Source of the DNA: Pseudomonas nunensis
Lineage (GTDB): Bacteria; Pseudomonadota; Gammaproteobacteria; Pseudomonadales; Pseudomonadaceae
NCBI RefSeq assembly: GCF_024296925.1
Contig: NZ_CP101125.1
Span: 5,148,501 to 5,212,500 of the forward strand
Direction of reading: 5' to 3'
DNA: 64,000 nucleotides
The notes under the pieces are model-generated. The model was given only the letters and a program-made list of their open reading frames with translations. It did no database searches and was not told the DNA's origin. Both the position numbers and the translations under genes were made by a program. The first letter of the stretch is position 1, and each line of letters starts with the position of its first letter. Shown here piece after piece: positions 7,321 to 16,690 of this stretch.

Positions 7321-7347
7321 AAAAAAACCGGCCGAGGCCGGTTTTTT
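7321..7347. terminator. Bidirectional intrinsic terminator between the aminotransferase and trxB
   Basis: The perfect stem AACCGGCC/GGCCGGTT (7326-7343) with a GA loop is flanked by an A run on the left and a T run on the right, so it can end both converging transcripts. Confidence 0.9.
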
Positions 7348-7360
7348 CATTTCAACGCGA

Positions 7361-8638
<1,278 letters not shown>

Positions 8639-9400
8639 ATGCCCGCCCCTGTTCTGTCCGGCCCGCAATACCTGCGCGAAGGCCTCAAGCTGGTCCTGAG
8701 CCCGGGCCTGCGTTTGTTCGTGTTGCTGCCGCTGATGATCAACCTGGTGCTGTTCGTCGGATTGATTTACCTGGCCGGCCATCAATTCAGTCTGTGGGTC
8801 GACACACTGATGCCGTCCCTGCCCGACTGGCTGAGTTTCCTCAGTTACATCCTCTGGCCGATTTTCGTGGTGCTGGTGGTGCTGATGGTGTTCTTCACCT
8901 TCACCATGCTCGCCAACGTCATCGCCGCGCCGTTCAACGGCTTCCTCGCGGAGAAAGTCGAAGTGGTGGTGCGCGGCACCGACGACTTCCCGGCCTTCAG
9001 TTGGGGCGAACTGATCGAAATGATCCCGCGCACCCTCGCCCGGGAAATGCGCAAGCTCGGCTACTTCCTGCCGCGTGCCATCGGGCTGTTCATCCTCTCG
9101 TTCATCCCGGTAGTGAACATCATCGCCGCGCCGCTATGGCTGCTGTTCGGCGTATGGATGATGGCGATCCAGTACATCGACTACCCAGCGGACAACCACA
9201 AGCTCGGCTGGAACGAGATGCTCGCCTGGTTGCGCGAGAAGCGCTGGCAGAGCATGAGCTTCGGCGGGATCGTGTATCTGGTGTTGCTGATTCCAGTGGT
9301 GAACATCCTGATGATGCCTGCGGCCGTGGCCGGGGCGACGCTGTTCTGGGTGCGTGAGCGTGGCGCGGAAAACCTGGTGCCCCAGCGTACGACGTCATAA
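8639..9400 (+). CDS. cysZ: Sulfate transporter CysZ
   Basis: The 253-residue inner-membrane protein imports sulfate for cysteine synthesis. It has hydrophobic helices at about 22-45, 62-92, 143-180 and 210-240, with the family stretch [23 protein letters not shown] (about 85-107). I start at 8639 ([15 protein letters not shown]) because GGAG precedes it and the N terminus matches CysZ; an upstream ATG at 8558 adds unlikely residues. Its place beside trxB is usual in Pseudomonas. Sulfate activation genes lie 7 kb downstream. Confidence 0.93.
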   Translation: MPAPVLSGPQYLREGLKLVLSPGLRLFVLLPLMINLVLFVGLIYLAGHQFSLWVDTLMPSLPDWLSFLSYILWPIFVVLVVLMVFFTFTMLANVIAAPFNGFLAEKVEVVVRGTDDFPAFSWGELIEMIPRTLAREMRKLGYFLPRAIGLFILSFIPVVNIIAAPLWLLFGVWMMAIQYIDYPADNHKLGWNEMLAWLREKRWQSMSFGGIVYLVLLIPVVNILMMPAAVAGATLFWVRERGAENLVPQRTTS

Positions 9401-9453
9401 ATCCATCACCGCAATGACACAATGACGACATGGCCTCAGCCGACACTGAGGTC

Positions 9454-10629
9454 ATGACGACAGCTCTGCATATCACCCTGATCACCGAAACTTTCCCACC
9501 GGAAATCAACGGCGTGGCCAATACCCTTGGCCGCTTGTGCGATGGTTTGCGCGCGCGCGGGCATCAGGTCGAGCTGGTGCGACCGCGCCAGGGCTGTGAT
9601 CGCCAGATGGGCAGTGACGATGAGTTGCTGCTGTGTCGCGGCTGGCCGCTGCCGGGTTATCCGGGGTTGCAGTGGGGTCAGTCGTCGATGCACAAATTGC
9701 TGCGCCGCTGGAAACGCCATCGCCCCGACGTGCTGTACATCGCCACTGAAGGGCCGCTGGGTTTGTCGGCCTTGCGTGCCGCGCGACGCTTGGGGATTTC
9801 GGTGGTCAGCGGTTTTCACACCAACTTCCAGCAGTACTCAAGCCAGTACGGGCTCGGCCTGCTGACGCGCCTGCTGACCCACTACCTGCGCTGGTTTCAC
9901 AACCGCTCGACCCTGACTTTGGTGCCCAGCGTCAGCCAGCGGCTTGAACTGGAACGCCGGCAGTTCGAACGCCTGGCGCTGTTGTCTCGAGGCGTCGACA
10001 GCCAACTGTTTCACCCGGCCAAACGCCTGAACGCGCTGCGTGAGCAGTGGGGATTGGCGGACGATGACGTTGCAGTGATCCATGTCGGTCGCCTGGCACC
10101 GGAGAAGAATCTGGGATTGCTCAAACGCAGCTTCGAAACGTTAAAGGAGACTTATCCACAGCGAAACCTGAAGCTGATCGTGGTCGGCGACGGACCGTTG
10201 CGGATGGCCCTGGAGAAGGAATTGCCGGAGGCGATTTTCTGCGGCTCACAGCGCGGGGAAGCCTTGGCCAGTCACTACGCGTCAGGGGATGTTTTTCTGT
10301 TTCCGAGCATGACCGAAACCTTCGGCAATGTGGTGCTGGAGGCGCTGGCCTCGGGGTTGGGTGTGGTGGCGTACGACATGGCGGCGGCGGGTCAGCACAT
10401 TCGCCACGGCTACAACGGCGTGTTGGCGATGCCGGGGGATGAAGAGGCGTTTTGCGATGCGGCGCGCTGGTTGCTGGAGGAAAGGGAAACCTTGCGCTGC
10501 GTGCGGCTGAATGCGCGTCAGCATGCGAGTCGCCAGGGTTGGGCAGCGATTATCGAGCAGTTTGAGGGGCAGTTGCGGGGGGCTTGTGTGCAGGGGCAGT
10601 CTCTGCCGAATGCCGCGTTATTGCCTTAA
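9454..10629 (+). CDS. GT4-family glycosyltransferase
   Basis: A 391-residue GT-B glycosyltransferase. The N-terminal domain starts ITLITETFPPEINGVANTLGRL, with the glycine loop of acceptor-side GT4 enzymes. The C-terminal donor domain has HVGRLAPEKNLG (R213, K218) and the retaining EX7E motif (E288-E296, ETFGNVVLE). The profile resembles alpha-mannosyltransferases acting on glycolipids, but neither donor nor acceptor can be read from sequence. GAGG just before 9454 selects this ATG over 9430. It follows cysZ by 53 bases and may be cotranscribed. Confidence 0.85.
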   Translation: MTTALHITLITETFPPEINGVANTLGRLCDGLRARGHQVELVRPRQGCDRQMGSDDELLLCRGWPLPGYPGLQWGQSSMHKLLRRWKRHRPDVLYIATEGPLGLSALRAARRLGISVVSGFHTNFQQYSSQYGLGLLTRLLTHYLRWFHNRSTLTLVPSVSQRLELERRQFERLALLSRGVDSQLFHPAKRLNALREQWGLADDDVAVIHVGRLAPEKNLGLLKRSFETLKETYPQRNLKLIVVGDGPLRMALEKELPEAIFCGSQRGEALASHYASGDVFLFPSMTETFGNVVLEALASGLGVVAYDMAAAGQHIRHGYNGVLAMPGDEEAFCDAARWLLEERETLRCVRLNARQHASRQGWAAIIEQFEGQLRGACVQGQSLPNAALLP

Positions 10630-10632
10630 AAG

Positions 10633-10724
10633 CTTCGCGGGCAAGCCTCGCTCCTACAGGGTTGAGTTGTGTCGATCGGTTGTGATCGACATCAATCCCG
10701 TAGGAGCGAGGCTTGCCCGCGAAG
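10633..10724. repeat. REP pair (GTAGGAGCG family) in reversed order
   Basis: Here the reverse arm (CTTCGCGGGCAAGCCTCGCT) comes first and the forward arm second, the opposite of most pairs in the window. A separate inner hairpin (TGTCGATC/GATCGACA) lies between them. Confidence 0.85.
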
Positions 10725-10743
10725 AGGCCCTTCCAGTCGCGGC

Positions 10744-11847
10744 TTAAACCAGCGTCATCAACGCTTCACGGCTGAACGGCAGGATGTCTTCCTCACGACC
10801 ATCACGCACTTTCTGCGCCCAGTCCGGGTCCACCAGCAGCGCACGACCGACAGCCACCAGGTCAAACTCATCGTTGTTCAAACGCTCCAGCAGTTTTTCC
10901 AGGCTGGCCGGTTGGGCGATCTTGTCGGTGTTGACCATGAACTGCAGAAACTCGCCATCCAGGCCAACGCTGCCCACGGTGATGGTCGGTTTGCCGGTCA
11001 GTTTGCGGGTCCAGCCAGCCAGGTTCAGTTCGGAACCGTCGAACTCCGGCTCCCAGAAACGTCGCGTCGAGCAGTGGAAAATATCCACGCCGGCGTCGGA
11101 TAACGGCTTGAGGAATTCACCCAACGCATCCGGGGTCTGCACTAGGCGCGCGGTGTAATCCTGCTGCTTCCACTGGGAGAAACGGAAAATAATCGGGAAA
11201 CCTTCGCCAACCGCCGCACGCACGGCTTGAATCAATTCGATGGCGAAACGCGAACGGTTGGCCAGGCTGCCGCCGTACTCGTCGGTGCGCTGATTGGTGC
11301 CTTCCCAGAAGAACTGATCCACCAGATAGCCGTGAGCGCCATGGATTTCCACGCCGTCCATGCCGATGCTTTGCGCGTCTTTGGCAGACTGGGCGAAGGC
11401 GGCGATCACGTCCTGGATATCTTGCTTAGTCATGCCGTGAACCACGACCTGACCGTCCTTGAGTTTTTCCGACGGGCCGTAACCTGGAACGCTGGCGTCC
11501 GGCTCAGTGCCGATACGACGCACACTGCCCACGTGCCACAGTTGCGGAACGATCTTGCCGCCTTCGGCGTGCACGGCATCAACGACTTTCTTCCAGCCGG
11601 CTAACGCAGCTTCACCATAGAAGTGCGGCACGTTCGGGTAGCCGTTCGAGGCTTTGTGACCGACGGTGGTGCCTTCGGTGATGATCAGGCCCACACCCGC
11701 AGCGGCGCGGCGACGGTAGTACTCGATCACTTTGGAGTTGGGAACGCCGCCTGGAGAAAAGGAGCGGGTCATCGGCGCCATGACGACACGGGTCGGCAGT
11801 TCGAGGGTGCCGAGGTGGAACGGTTTGAACAAGGCTTTGACGGGCAT
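10744..11847 (-). CDS. Old Yellow Enzyme family NADH:flavin oxidoreductase
   Basis: A 367-residue FMN-dependent ene-reductase. The barrel starts LFKPFHLGTLELPTRVVMAPMTRSF; Q102 (PQLWH) contacts FMN, and EIHGAHGYLVDQFF (167-180) holds the substrate-binding H169/H172 and Y174. Such enzymes reduce activated C=C bonds or nitro groups; the natural substrate is unknown. The pair H-x2-H is closer to the bacterial dienoate/xenobiotic reductase branch than to yeast OYE (H/N). The start is ATG 11847 with GGAG upstream. It appears monocistronic, between two REP pairs. Confidence 0.88.
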   Translation of the reverse strand: MPVKALFKPFHLGTLELPTRVVMAPMTRSFSPGGVPNSKVIEYYRRRAAAGVGLIITEGTTVGHKASNGYPNVPHFYGEAALAGWKKVVDAVHAEGGKIVPQLWHVGSVRRIGTEPDASVPGYGPSEKLKDGQVVVHGMTKQDIQDVIAAFAQSAKDAQSIGMDGVEIHGAHGYLVDQFFWEGTNQRTDEYGGSLANRSRFAIELIQAVRAAVGEGFPIIFRFSQWKQQDYTARLVQTPDALGEFLKPLSDAGVDIFHCSTRRFWEPEFDGSELNLAGWTRKLTGKPTITVGSVGLDGEFLQFMVNTDKIAQPASLEKLLERLNNDEFDLVAVGRALLVDPDWAQKVRDGREEDILPFSREALMTLV

Positions 11848-11954
11848 GGGACGCTCCACGGGGAAATGACTTTATGACGGCGATAATATGGAGAGTTGCC
11901 AGCCTTGAACAGCACTATTGATTGCGGTGATTAAGGTCTAAAAGGTCGAATACA

Positions 11955-12046
11955 TGTAGGAGCGAGGCTTGCCCGCGAAGGCGTCAGATCAGCCGCTATC
12001 AATGCTGAATGACATGACGCCTTCGCGGGCAAGCCTCGCTCCTACA
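11955..12046. repeat. REP pair (GTAGGAGCG family)
   Basis: Inverted arms TGTAGGAGCGAGGCTTGCCC and complement, with extended GAAGGCGTC/GACGCCTTC base pairing, lie between the Old Yellow Enzyme and peroxidase genes. Confidence 0.9.
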
Positions 12047-12059
12047 AGTGCAGGGGGGA

Positions 12060-12542
12060 TTAGCTCAGAGCTTTTTCAATCGCATGGATGATCGTCGGAT
12101 CATCCGGTGCCGTGCGTGGCGAAAACCGCGCCAAGACACGCCCGTCTTTGCCGAGCAGGAATTTTTCGAAGTTCCAGGTGATGTCCCCTGGAAACTCCGC
12201 GCCCTCGCCCGCCAGCAAACGGTACAACTGATGACGCTCATGACCGTTGACTTCCAGCTTGCTGGACAACGGAAAAGTCACGCCATAGTTGAGGCTGCAG
12301 AATTCCTGGATCTCTTGCTCGGTGCCCGGTTCCTGTCCTGCAAACTGGTTGCACGGCAAGCCCAGCACGCTGAAACCTTTACCTTTGTATTGCTGGTAGA
12401 GGTTTTCCAGCGCCGCGTACTGTGGGGTCAAACCACATTTGGAGGCAACGTTGACCACCAGCACGACGTGACCCTTGAAGGGTGCCAGAGGTAGATCCTG
12501 ACCATCCAGGGCTTTCAAATTAAGGTCGTGGAAAGCACTCAT
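12060..12542 (-). CDS. Glutathione peroxidase family protein (Cys type)
   Basis: A 160-residue thioredoxin-fold peroxidase reducing hydrogen peroxide or lipid hydroperoxides. The peroxidatic cysteine C36 is in ASKCGLTPQY; Q70, W123 and N124 complete the active-site tetrad. C64 (LPCNQF) is conserved; the resolving Cys appears to be C82. Bacterial members of this family usually take electrons from thioredoxin rather than glutathione, which suits the nearby trxB (inference). GGAG before 12542 sets the start. Downstream of slyD, after a terminator. Confidence 0.92.
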   Translation of the reverse strand: MSAFHDLNLKALDGQDLPLAPFKGHVVLVVNVASKCGLTPQYAALENLYQQYKGKGFSVLGLPCNQFAGQEPGTEQEIQEFCSLNYGVTFPLSSKLEVNGHERHQLYRLLAGEGAEFPGDITWNFEKFLLGKDGRVLARFSPRTAPDDPTIIHAIEKALS

Positions 12543-12612
12543 GACGAACTCCAAATTCCCGTGTTCTTCTCGAAACAGCCACTTGGCGGCGCCGTCTGGG
12601 ACAGCCGCGGAC

Positions 12613-12640
12613 TAAAAAGGCGCCCTCGGGCGCCTCTCCA
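12613..12640 (-). terminator. Intrinsic terminator of slyD
   Basis: AGGCGCCC/GGGCGCCT (12618-12635) followed, on the minus strand, by TTTTTAG. Confidence 0.88.
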
Positions 12641-12663
12641 GTACTCTGAGCTTAGCGCAGAAA

Positions 12664-13149
12664 TCAGTGGTGATGGCCACCTTCGCCATGGACGTGACCA
12701 TGCGCGATTTCTTCCTGGCTGGCGTCACGGATGTCGATGATCTTGACCTGGAAATTCAGGCGCTGACCGGCCAACGGGTGGTTGCCGTCGACGGTGACAT
12801 CGTCGCCGTCCAGGTCACGGATGGTGACAATTTGCATCTGGCCGTCCGGAGCGGAAGCGTGGAACTGCATGCCCACTTCCAGTTCGTCGACGCCTTCGAA
12901 CATGCTGCGGCTCAAGGTGCTGACCAGTTCGGCAGCGTATTCGCCGTAGGCATCTTCAGGTTCTACGGCAACGGTCAGTTCGTCACCGACGGTTTTGCCT
13001 TCCAGGGCTTTTTCCAGGCCCGGGATAATGTTACCTGCGCCTTGCAGGTAGACCAGCGGCGCGCCGCCGGCGGAGCTGTCGATGACCTCACCAGCGTCGT
13101 TGGTCAGGGTATAGTCGATGGAGACAGCCTTATTGGCGGCGATCAGCAT
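12664..13149 (-). CDS. slyD: FKBP-type peptidyl-prolyl isomerase SlyD
   Basis: The cytosolic prolyl isomerase/chaperone also supplies nickel to hydrogenases in enterobacteria. In the 161-residue protein the FKBP domain (1-68 and 125-140; IPGLEKALEG, VEPEDAYGE) is split by the insert-in-flap chaperone domain (about 70-122). The tail (150-161) is short and His-rich (HGHVHGEGGHHH), suggesting metal binding, but it lacks the Cys residues of E. coli SlyD. The start at 13149 is supported by AAGG and family alignment; upstream in-frame sequence is discarded. Divergent from the DUF3565 gene. Confidence 0.93.
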   Translation of the reverse strand: MLIAANKAVSIDYTLTNDAGEVIDSSAGGAPLVYLQGAGNIIPGLEKALEGKTVGDELTVAVEPEDAYGEYAAELVSTLSRSMFEGVDELEVGMQFHASAPDGQMQIVTIRDLDGDDVTVDGNHPLAGQRLNFQVKIIDIRDASQEEIAHGHVHGEGGHHH

Positions 13150-13240
13150 GGGGCGAGACCTTTTGCAGAAGAATATAGAAAGAACGAGTTTAGCGAAGCA
13201 ATCGCCCGAAAGCGAACACAACCCGGACAGACGGATCGCC

Positions 13241-13456
13241 ATGAAACCCTCAACGGTCACAGGCTTTCATCAAGACGAGGATGGACATTGGGTGGCCGAG
13301 CTTTCCTGTGGCCACACCCAACACCTGCGCCATCAGCCGCCCTGGCAGTCTCGGGCCTGGGTCCTCGACCCGGCACAACGTATTGAAAAAATAGGCCAAC
13401 CCTTTGCTTGCGGTTGGTGCGCACAAGGCTCGGTTAGCGATAACCTTGGCGACTGA
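13241..13456 (+). CDS. DUF3565 small cysteine protein
   Basis: A 71-residue protein of the DUF3565 family, function unknown. It contains SCGHTQH (22-28) and FACGWC (55-60), which together look like a Cys/His metal site, and a conserved HQPPWQSRAWVLDP stretch. Placed between the divergent slyD and pta; a zinc-ribbon-like structural or metal-sensing role is possible but unproven. It is short but has clear family features, so I regard it as real. Confidence 0.75.
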   Translation: MKPSTVTGFHQDEDGHWVAELSCGHTQHLRHQPPWQSRAWVLDPAQRIEKIGQPFACGWCAQGSVSDNLGD

Positions 13457-13516
13457 ATTTCGGTAGACGGCCAGCCATAGGCCGCCGCCATTGCCATGCA
13501 CCTCCAGAGAATCCGC

Positions 13517-15616
13517 ATGCAAACTTTTTTTATCGCGCCCACCGATTTTGGTGTGGGTCTGACCTCCATCAGCCTCGGGCTGGTGCGTACCCTTGAGCGA
13601 GCCGGGCTGAAAGTCGGCTTTTTCAAACCGATCGCCCAACCGCATCCGGGCGACACCGGCCCTGAGCGTTCCACCGAATTGGTGGCGCGCACTCACGGCC
13701 TCAAGCCGCCGCAACCGCTGGGCCTGGCCCATGTCGAGCGCATGCTCGGCGACGGTCAGCTGGATGAGTTGCTCGAAGAAATCATCACCCTGTATCAGCA
13801 GGCGGCCGTCGGTAAAGATGTGCTGATTGTTGAAGGCATGGTCCCGACCCGCAGCGCGAGTTACGCCGCGCGGGTCAATCTGCACTTGGCCAAAAGCCTC
13901 GACGCCGAAGTGATCCTGGTCTCGGCACCGGAAAACGAAGTGCTGACCGAGCTGTCCGGCAGGGTGGAATTGCAGGCGCAATTGTTCGGCGGGCCGAAAG
14001 ACCCGAAAGTCCTCGGCGTGATCCTCAACAAGGTCAAGACCGATGAAAGCATGGAAGCCTTCGCCTCGCGCCTGAAGGAACACTCGCCGTTACTGCGCAG
14101 TGGCGACTTCCGCTTGCTCGGCTGCATCCCGTTCCAGCCAGAACTGAACGCCCCGCGCACGCGCGATGTGGCCGACCTGATGGGCGCGCAGATTCTCAAT
14201 GCCGGTGACTACGAAACCCGGCGCATGACCAAAATCATCATCTGCGCCCGCACCATGCGCAACACCGTGGAGCTGCTCAAGCCCGGCGTACTGGTGGTGA
14301 CGCCGGGCGATCGCGACGACATCATCCTCGCGGTCAGCCTTGCCGCCATGAACGGCGTGCCCCTGGCCGGCCTGTTGCTGACCAGCGACACTCTGCCCGA
14401 CCCACGGATCATGGACCTGTGTCGCGGCGCCTTGCAGGCGGGCCTGCCAGTATTGTCGGTGAGCACCGGCTCCTACGACACCGCCAACCAGTTGAACGGC
14501 CTGAACAAGGAAATCCCGATCGACGACCGCGAGCGTGCGGAGATCATCACCGACTTCGTCGCCAGCCATCTCGACGCCAAGTGGCTGCATCAGCGTTGCG
14601 GCACGCCACGGGAAATGCGCTTGTCGCCGGCAGTGTTCCGTTACCAATTGATCCAGCGCGCCCAGGCCGCCAACAAGCGCATCGTGTTGCCCGAAGGCAG
14701 CGAGCCGCTGACCGTACAAGCCGCCGCGATCTGCCAGGCCCGAGGCATCGCCCGTTGCGTGTTGCTGGCGAAACCGGAAGATGTTGAAGCCGTGGCCCGC
14801 GCACAAGGTATCGAGTTGCCGCCGGGGCTGGAGATTCTTGACCCGGACCTGATTCGCGGCAATTACATCGAACCGATGGTGGCCCTGCGCAAAAGCAAAA
14901 GCCTCAACGCGCCGATGGCCGAGCAGCAACTGGAAGACACCGTGGTGATCGGCACCATGATGCTGGCGCTGGATGAAGTCGATGGCCTGGTGTCCGGGGT
15001 CATTCATTCCACCGCCAACACCATCCGCCCGGCTCTTCAACTGATCAAGACCGCGCCGGGCTGCACGCTGGTGTCGTCAGTGTTCTTCATGCTGTTCCCG
15101 GAGGAAGTGCTGGTCTACGGCGACTGCGTGATGAACCCGCACCCGAGCGCCAGCGAACTGGCCGAGATCGCGTTGCAAAGCGCCGACTCGGCAGCGGCGT
15201 TCGGGATCATTCCACGGGTGGCGATGATCAGCTATTCCAGCGGTGAATCCGCCAGCGGCGAAGAAGTCGAGAAGGTCCGCGAAGCGACGTTGCTCGCCCA
15301 CGAACAACAGAACTCGCTGCTGATCGACGGCCCGTTGCAGTACGACGCCGCCGCCAACGAAACCGTGGCCAGGCAATTGGCGCCGAACAGTCAGGTCGCC
15401 GGTCGCGCCACGGTGTTCGTGTTCCCCGACCTCAACACCGGCAACACCACCCACAAAGCCGTGCAACGCAGCGCCGATTGCGTGAGCCTCGGCCCGATGC
15501 TGCAAGGCCTGCGCAAACCGGTGAACGACCTACCGCGCGGCGCGCAAGTCGATGACATCGTCTACACCATCGCGTTGACCGCGATTCAAGCTGCCAACCG
15601 ACCTATGGATCTTTAA
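13517..15616 (+). CDS. pta: Phosphate acetyltransferase Pta (long form)
   Basis: Pta interconverts acetyl-CoA and acetyl phosphate. At 699 residues it is the long type: an N-terminal P-loop-like AAA_26 region (FFIAPTDFGVGLTSISLG, 3-20), a central DRTGG domain (about 215-325) and a C-terminal catalytic PTA domain (about 375-695, with LPEGSEPLTVQAA and SYSSGESASGEEVEKVREAT). The start at 13517 matches the family (MQTFFIAP). No ackA is adjacent. The acyltransferase gene starts on the base after the stop. Confidence 0.95.
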   Translation: MQTFFIAPTDFGVGLTSISLGLVRTLERAGLKVGFFKPIAQPHPGDTGPERSTELVARTHGLKPPQPLGLAHVERMLGDGQLDELLEEIITLYQQAAVGKDVLIVEGMVPTRSASYAARVNLHLAKSLDAEVILVSAPENEVLTELSGRVELQAQLFGGPKDPKVLGVILNKVKTDESMEAFASRLKEHSPLLRSGDFRLLGCIPFQPELNAPRTRDVADLMGAQILNAGDYETRRMTKIIICARTMRNTVELLKPGVLVVTPGDRDDIILAVSLAAMNGVPLAGLLLTSDTLPDPRIMDLCRGALQAGLPVLSVSTGSYDTANQLNGLNKEIPIDDRERAEIITDFVASHLDAKWLHQRCGTPREMRLSPAVFRYQLIQRAQAANKRIVLPEGSEPLTVQAAAICQARGIARCVLLAKPEDVEAVARAQGIELPPGLEILDPDLIRGNYIEPMVALRKSKSLNAPMAEQQLEDTVVIGTMMLALDEVDGLVSGVIHSTANTIRPALQLIKTAPGCTLVSSVFFMLFPEEVLVYGDCVMNPHPSASELAEIALQSADSAAAFGIIPRVAMISYSSGESASGEEVEKVREATLLAHEQQNSLLIDGPLQYDAAANETVARQLAPNSQVAGRATVFVFPDLNTGNTTHKAVQRSADCVSLGPMLQGLRKPVNDLPRGAQVDDIVYTIALTAIQAANRPMDL

Positions 15617-16522
15617 ATGCTGGATTTCCTGCCTGCCGCCGTGCGCGGTGTGATTGCCTCTTTGTTGTTGGCGCTGAACACCATTCTGCTGTGCTCGTTT
15701 CTGTTCATCGTGGCACTGTTCAAAGTGCTGCCCTTCGCCCTCACCCAGCGTTTCACGCGTTGGCTGATGAGCCACACCCACGAAGCCTGGATCAGCAATA
15801 ACAAAGCGTGGATGAACCTGGTCTGCCGCACCCGCTGGCACCTCAGTGGTCTTGAGGGGCTGGACTATCAGCACTCGTACCTGATCACCAGCAACCACCA
15901 GAGCTGGGTCGACATCATGGTGCTGCAATACGTGCTCAACCGCCGTATCCAGCCGTTGAAGTTCTTTCTTAAACAAGAGCTGATCTGGGTCCCGGTGATT
16001 GGCCTGGCGTGGTGGGCGCTCGGCTTCCCGTTCATGAAACGCTACTCCAAGGCCTATCTGGAAAAGCACCCTGAGAAGAAAGGCAAAGACCTGGAAACCA
16101 CCCGCAAGACTTGCGACAAGTTCCGCAACAACCCGGTGGGGATCTTCAACTTCGTCGAAGGCACGCGCTTCACCGAAGGCAAGCATGCCCAGCAGAAATC
16201 GCCGTTCAAATACCTGCTCAAGCCCAAGGCCGGTGGCATTGCGTTTGTGCTGGATGCGATGGGTGAACAGCTGGAGTCGATCGTCAATGTGACCATTCAC
16301 TACCCTGCTGGTCGTCCCGGGTATTGGGATTTGCTCTGCGGTAACGTGAAAGACGTGGTGGTGCATTTTCAGGAGCTGAAAATACCGCCGCAGTTCATTG
16401 GCAAGAATTACGACCAGGACGGCGAGTATCGATTGCAGTTCCAGGGCTGGATCAATCAGCTGTGGGAAGACAAGGATGCGTTGCTGGGGCAGATGCATCG
16501 CGAATACCCAGCCAAACGCTGA
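15617..16522 (+). CDS. YihG-like 1-acyl-glycerol-3-phosphate acyltransferase
   Basis: A 301-residue inner-membrane acyltransferase of the PlsC superfamily. An N-terminal hydrophobic helix (about 10-35) precedes the catalytic HX4D motif NHQSWVD (H93, D98), with a second block FPFMKRYSK and the substrate-binding FVEGTRFT. It matches the YihG/LPLAT family, which acylates lysophosphatidic acid and shapes phospholipid acyl composition. ATG begins directly after the pta stop codon, so translation is coupled and the two share a transcript ended by the terminator at 16637. Confidence 0.88.
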   Translation: MLDFLPAAVRGVIASLLLALNTILLCSFLFIVALFKVLPFALTQRFTRWLMSHTHEAWISNNKAWMNLVCRTRWHLSGLEGLDYQHSYLITSNHQSWVDIMVLQYVLNRRIQPLKFFLKQELIWVPVIGLAWWALGFPFMKRYSKAYLEKHPEKKGKDLETTRKTCDKFRNNPVGIFNFVEGTRFTEGKHAQQKSPFKYLLKPKAGGIAFVLDAMGEQLESIVNVTIHYPAGRPGYWDLLCGNVKDVVVHFQELKIPPQFIGKNYDQDGEYRLQFQGWINQLWEDKDALLGQMHREYPAKR

Positions 16523-16527
16523 TCCCC

Positions 16528-16617
16528 TGTGGGAGCGGGCTTGCTCGCGAAAGCGGTGTGTCAGTCGACAACAGTGTTGAATGTCAGTCCGTATTCGCGA
16601 GCAAGCCCGCTCCCACA
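16528..16617. repeat. REP pair (GTGGGAGCG family)
   Basis: Inverted TGTGGGAGCGGGCTTGCTCG arms between the acyltransferase gene and the terminator. Confidence 0.9.
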
Positions 16618-16636
16618 TTGGAAAATCACCTGGCAC

Positions 16637-16675
16637 AAAAAAACCCGCCGATGATCACTCATCGGCGGGTTTTTT
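16637..16675. terminator. Bidirectional terminator between the acyltransferase gene and cysNC
   Basis: A 13-bp perfect stem AACCCGCCGATGA/TCATCGGCGGGTT with loop TCAC (16642-16671), flanked by A and T runs, serves both convergent units. Confidence 0.95.
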
Positions 16676-16690
16676 ATGTGCAGCTAACGC

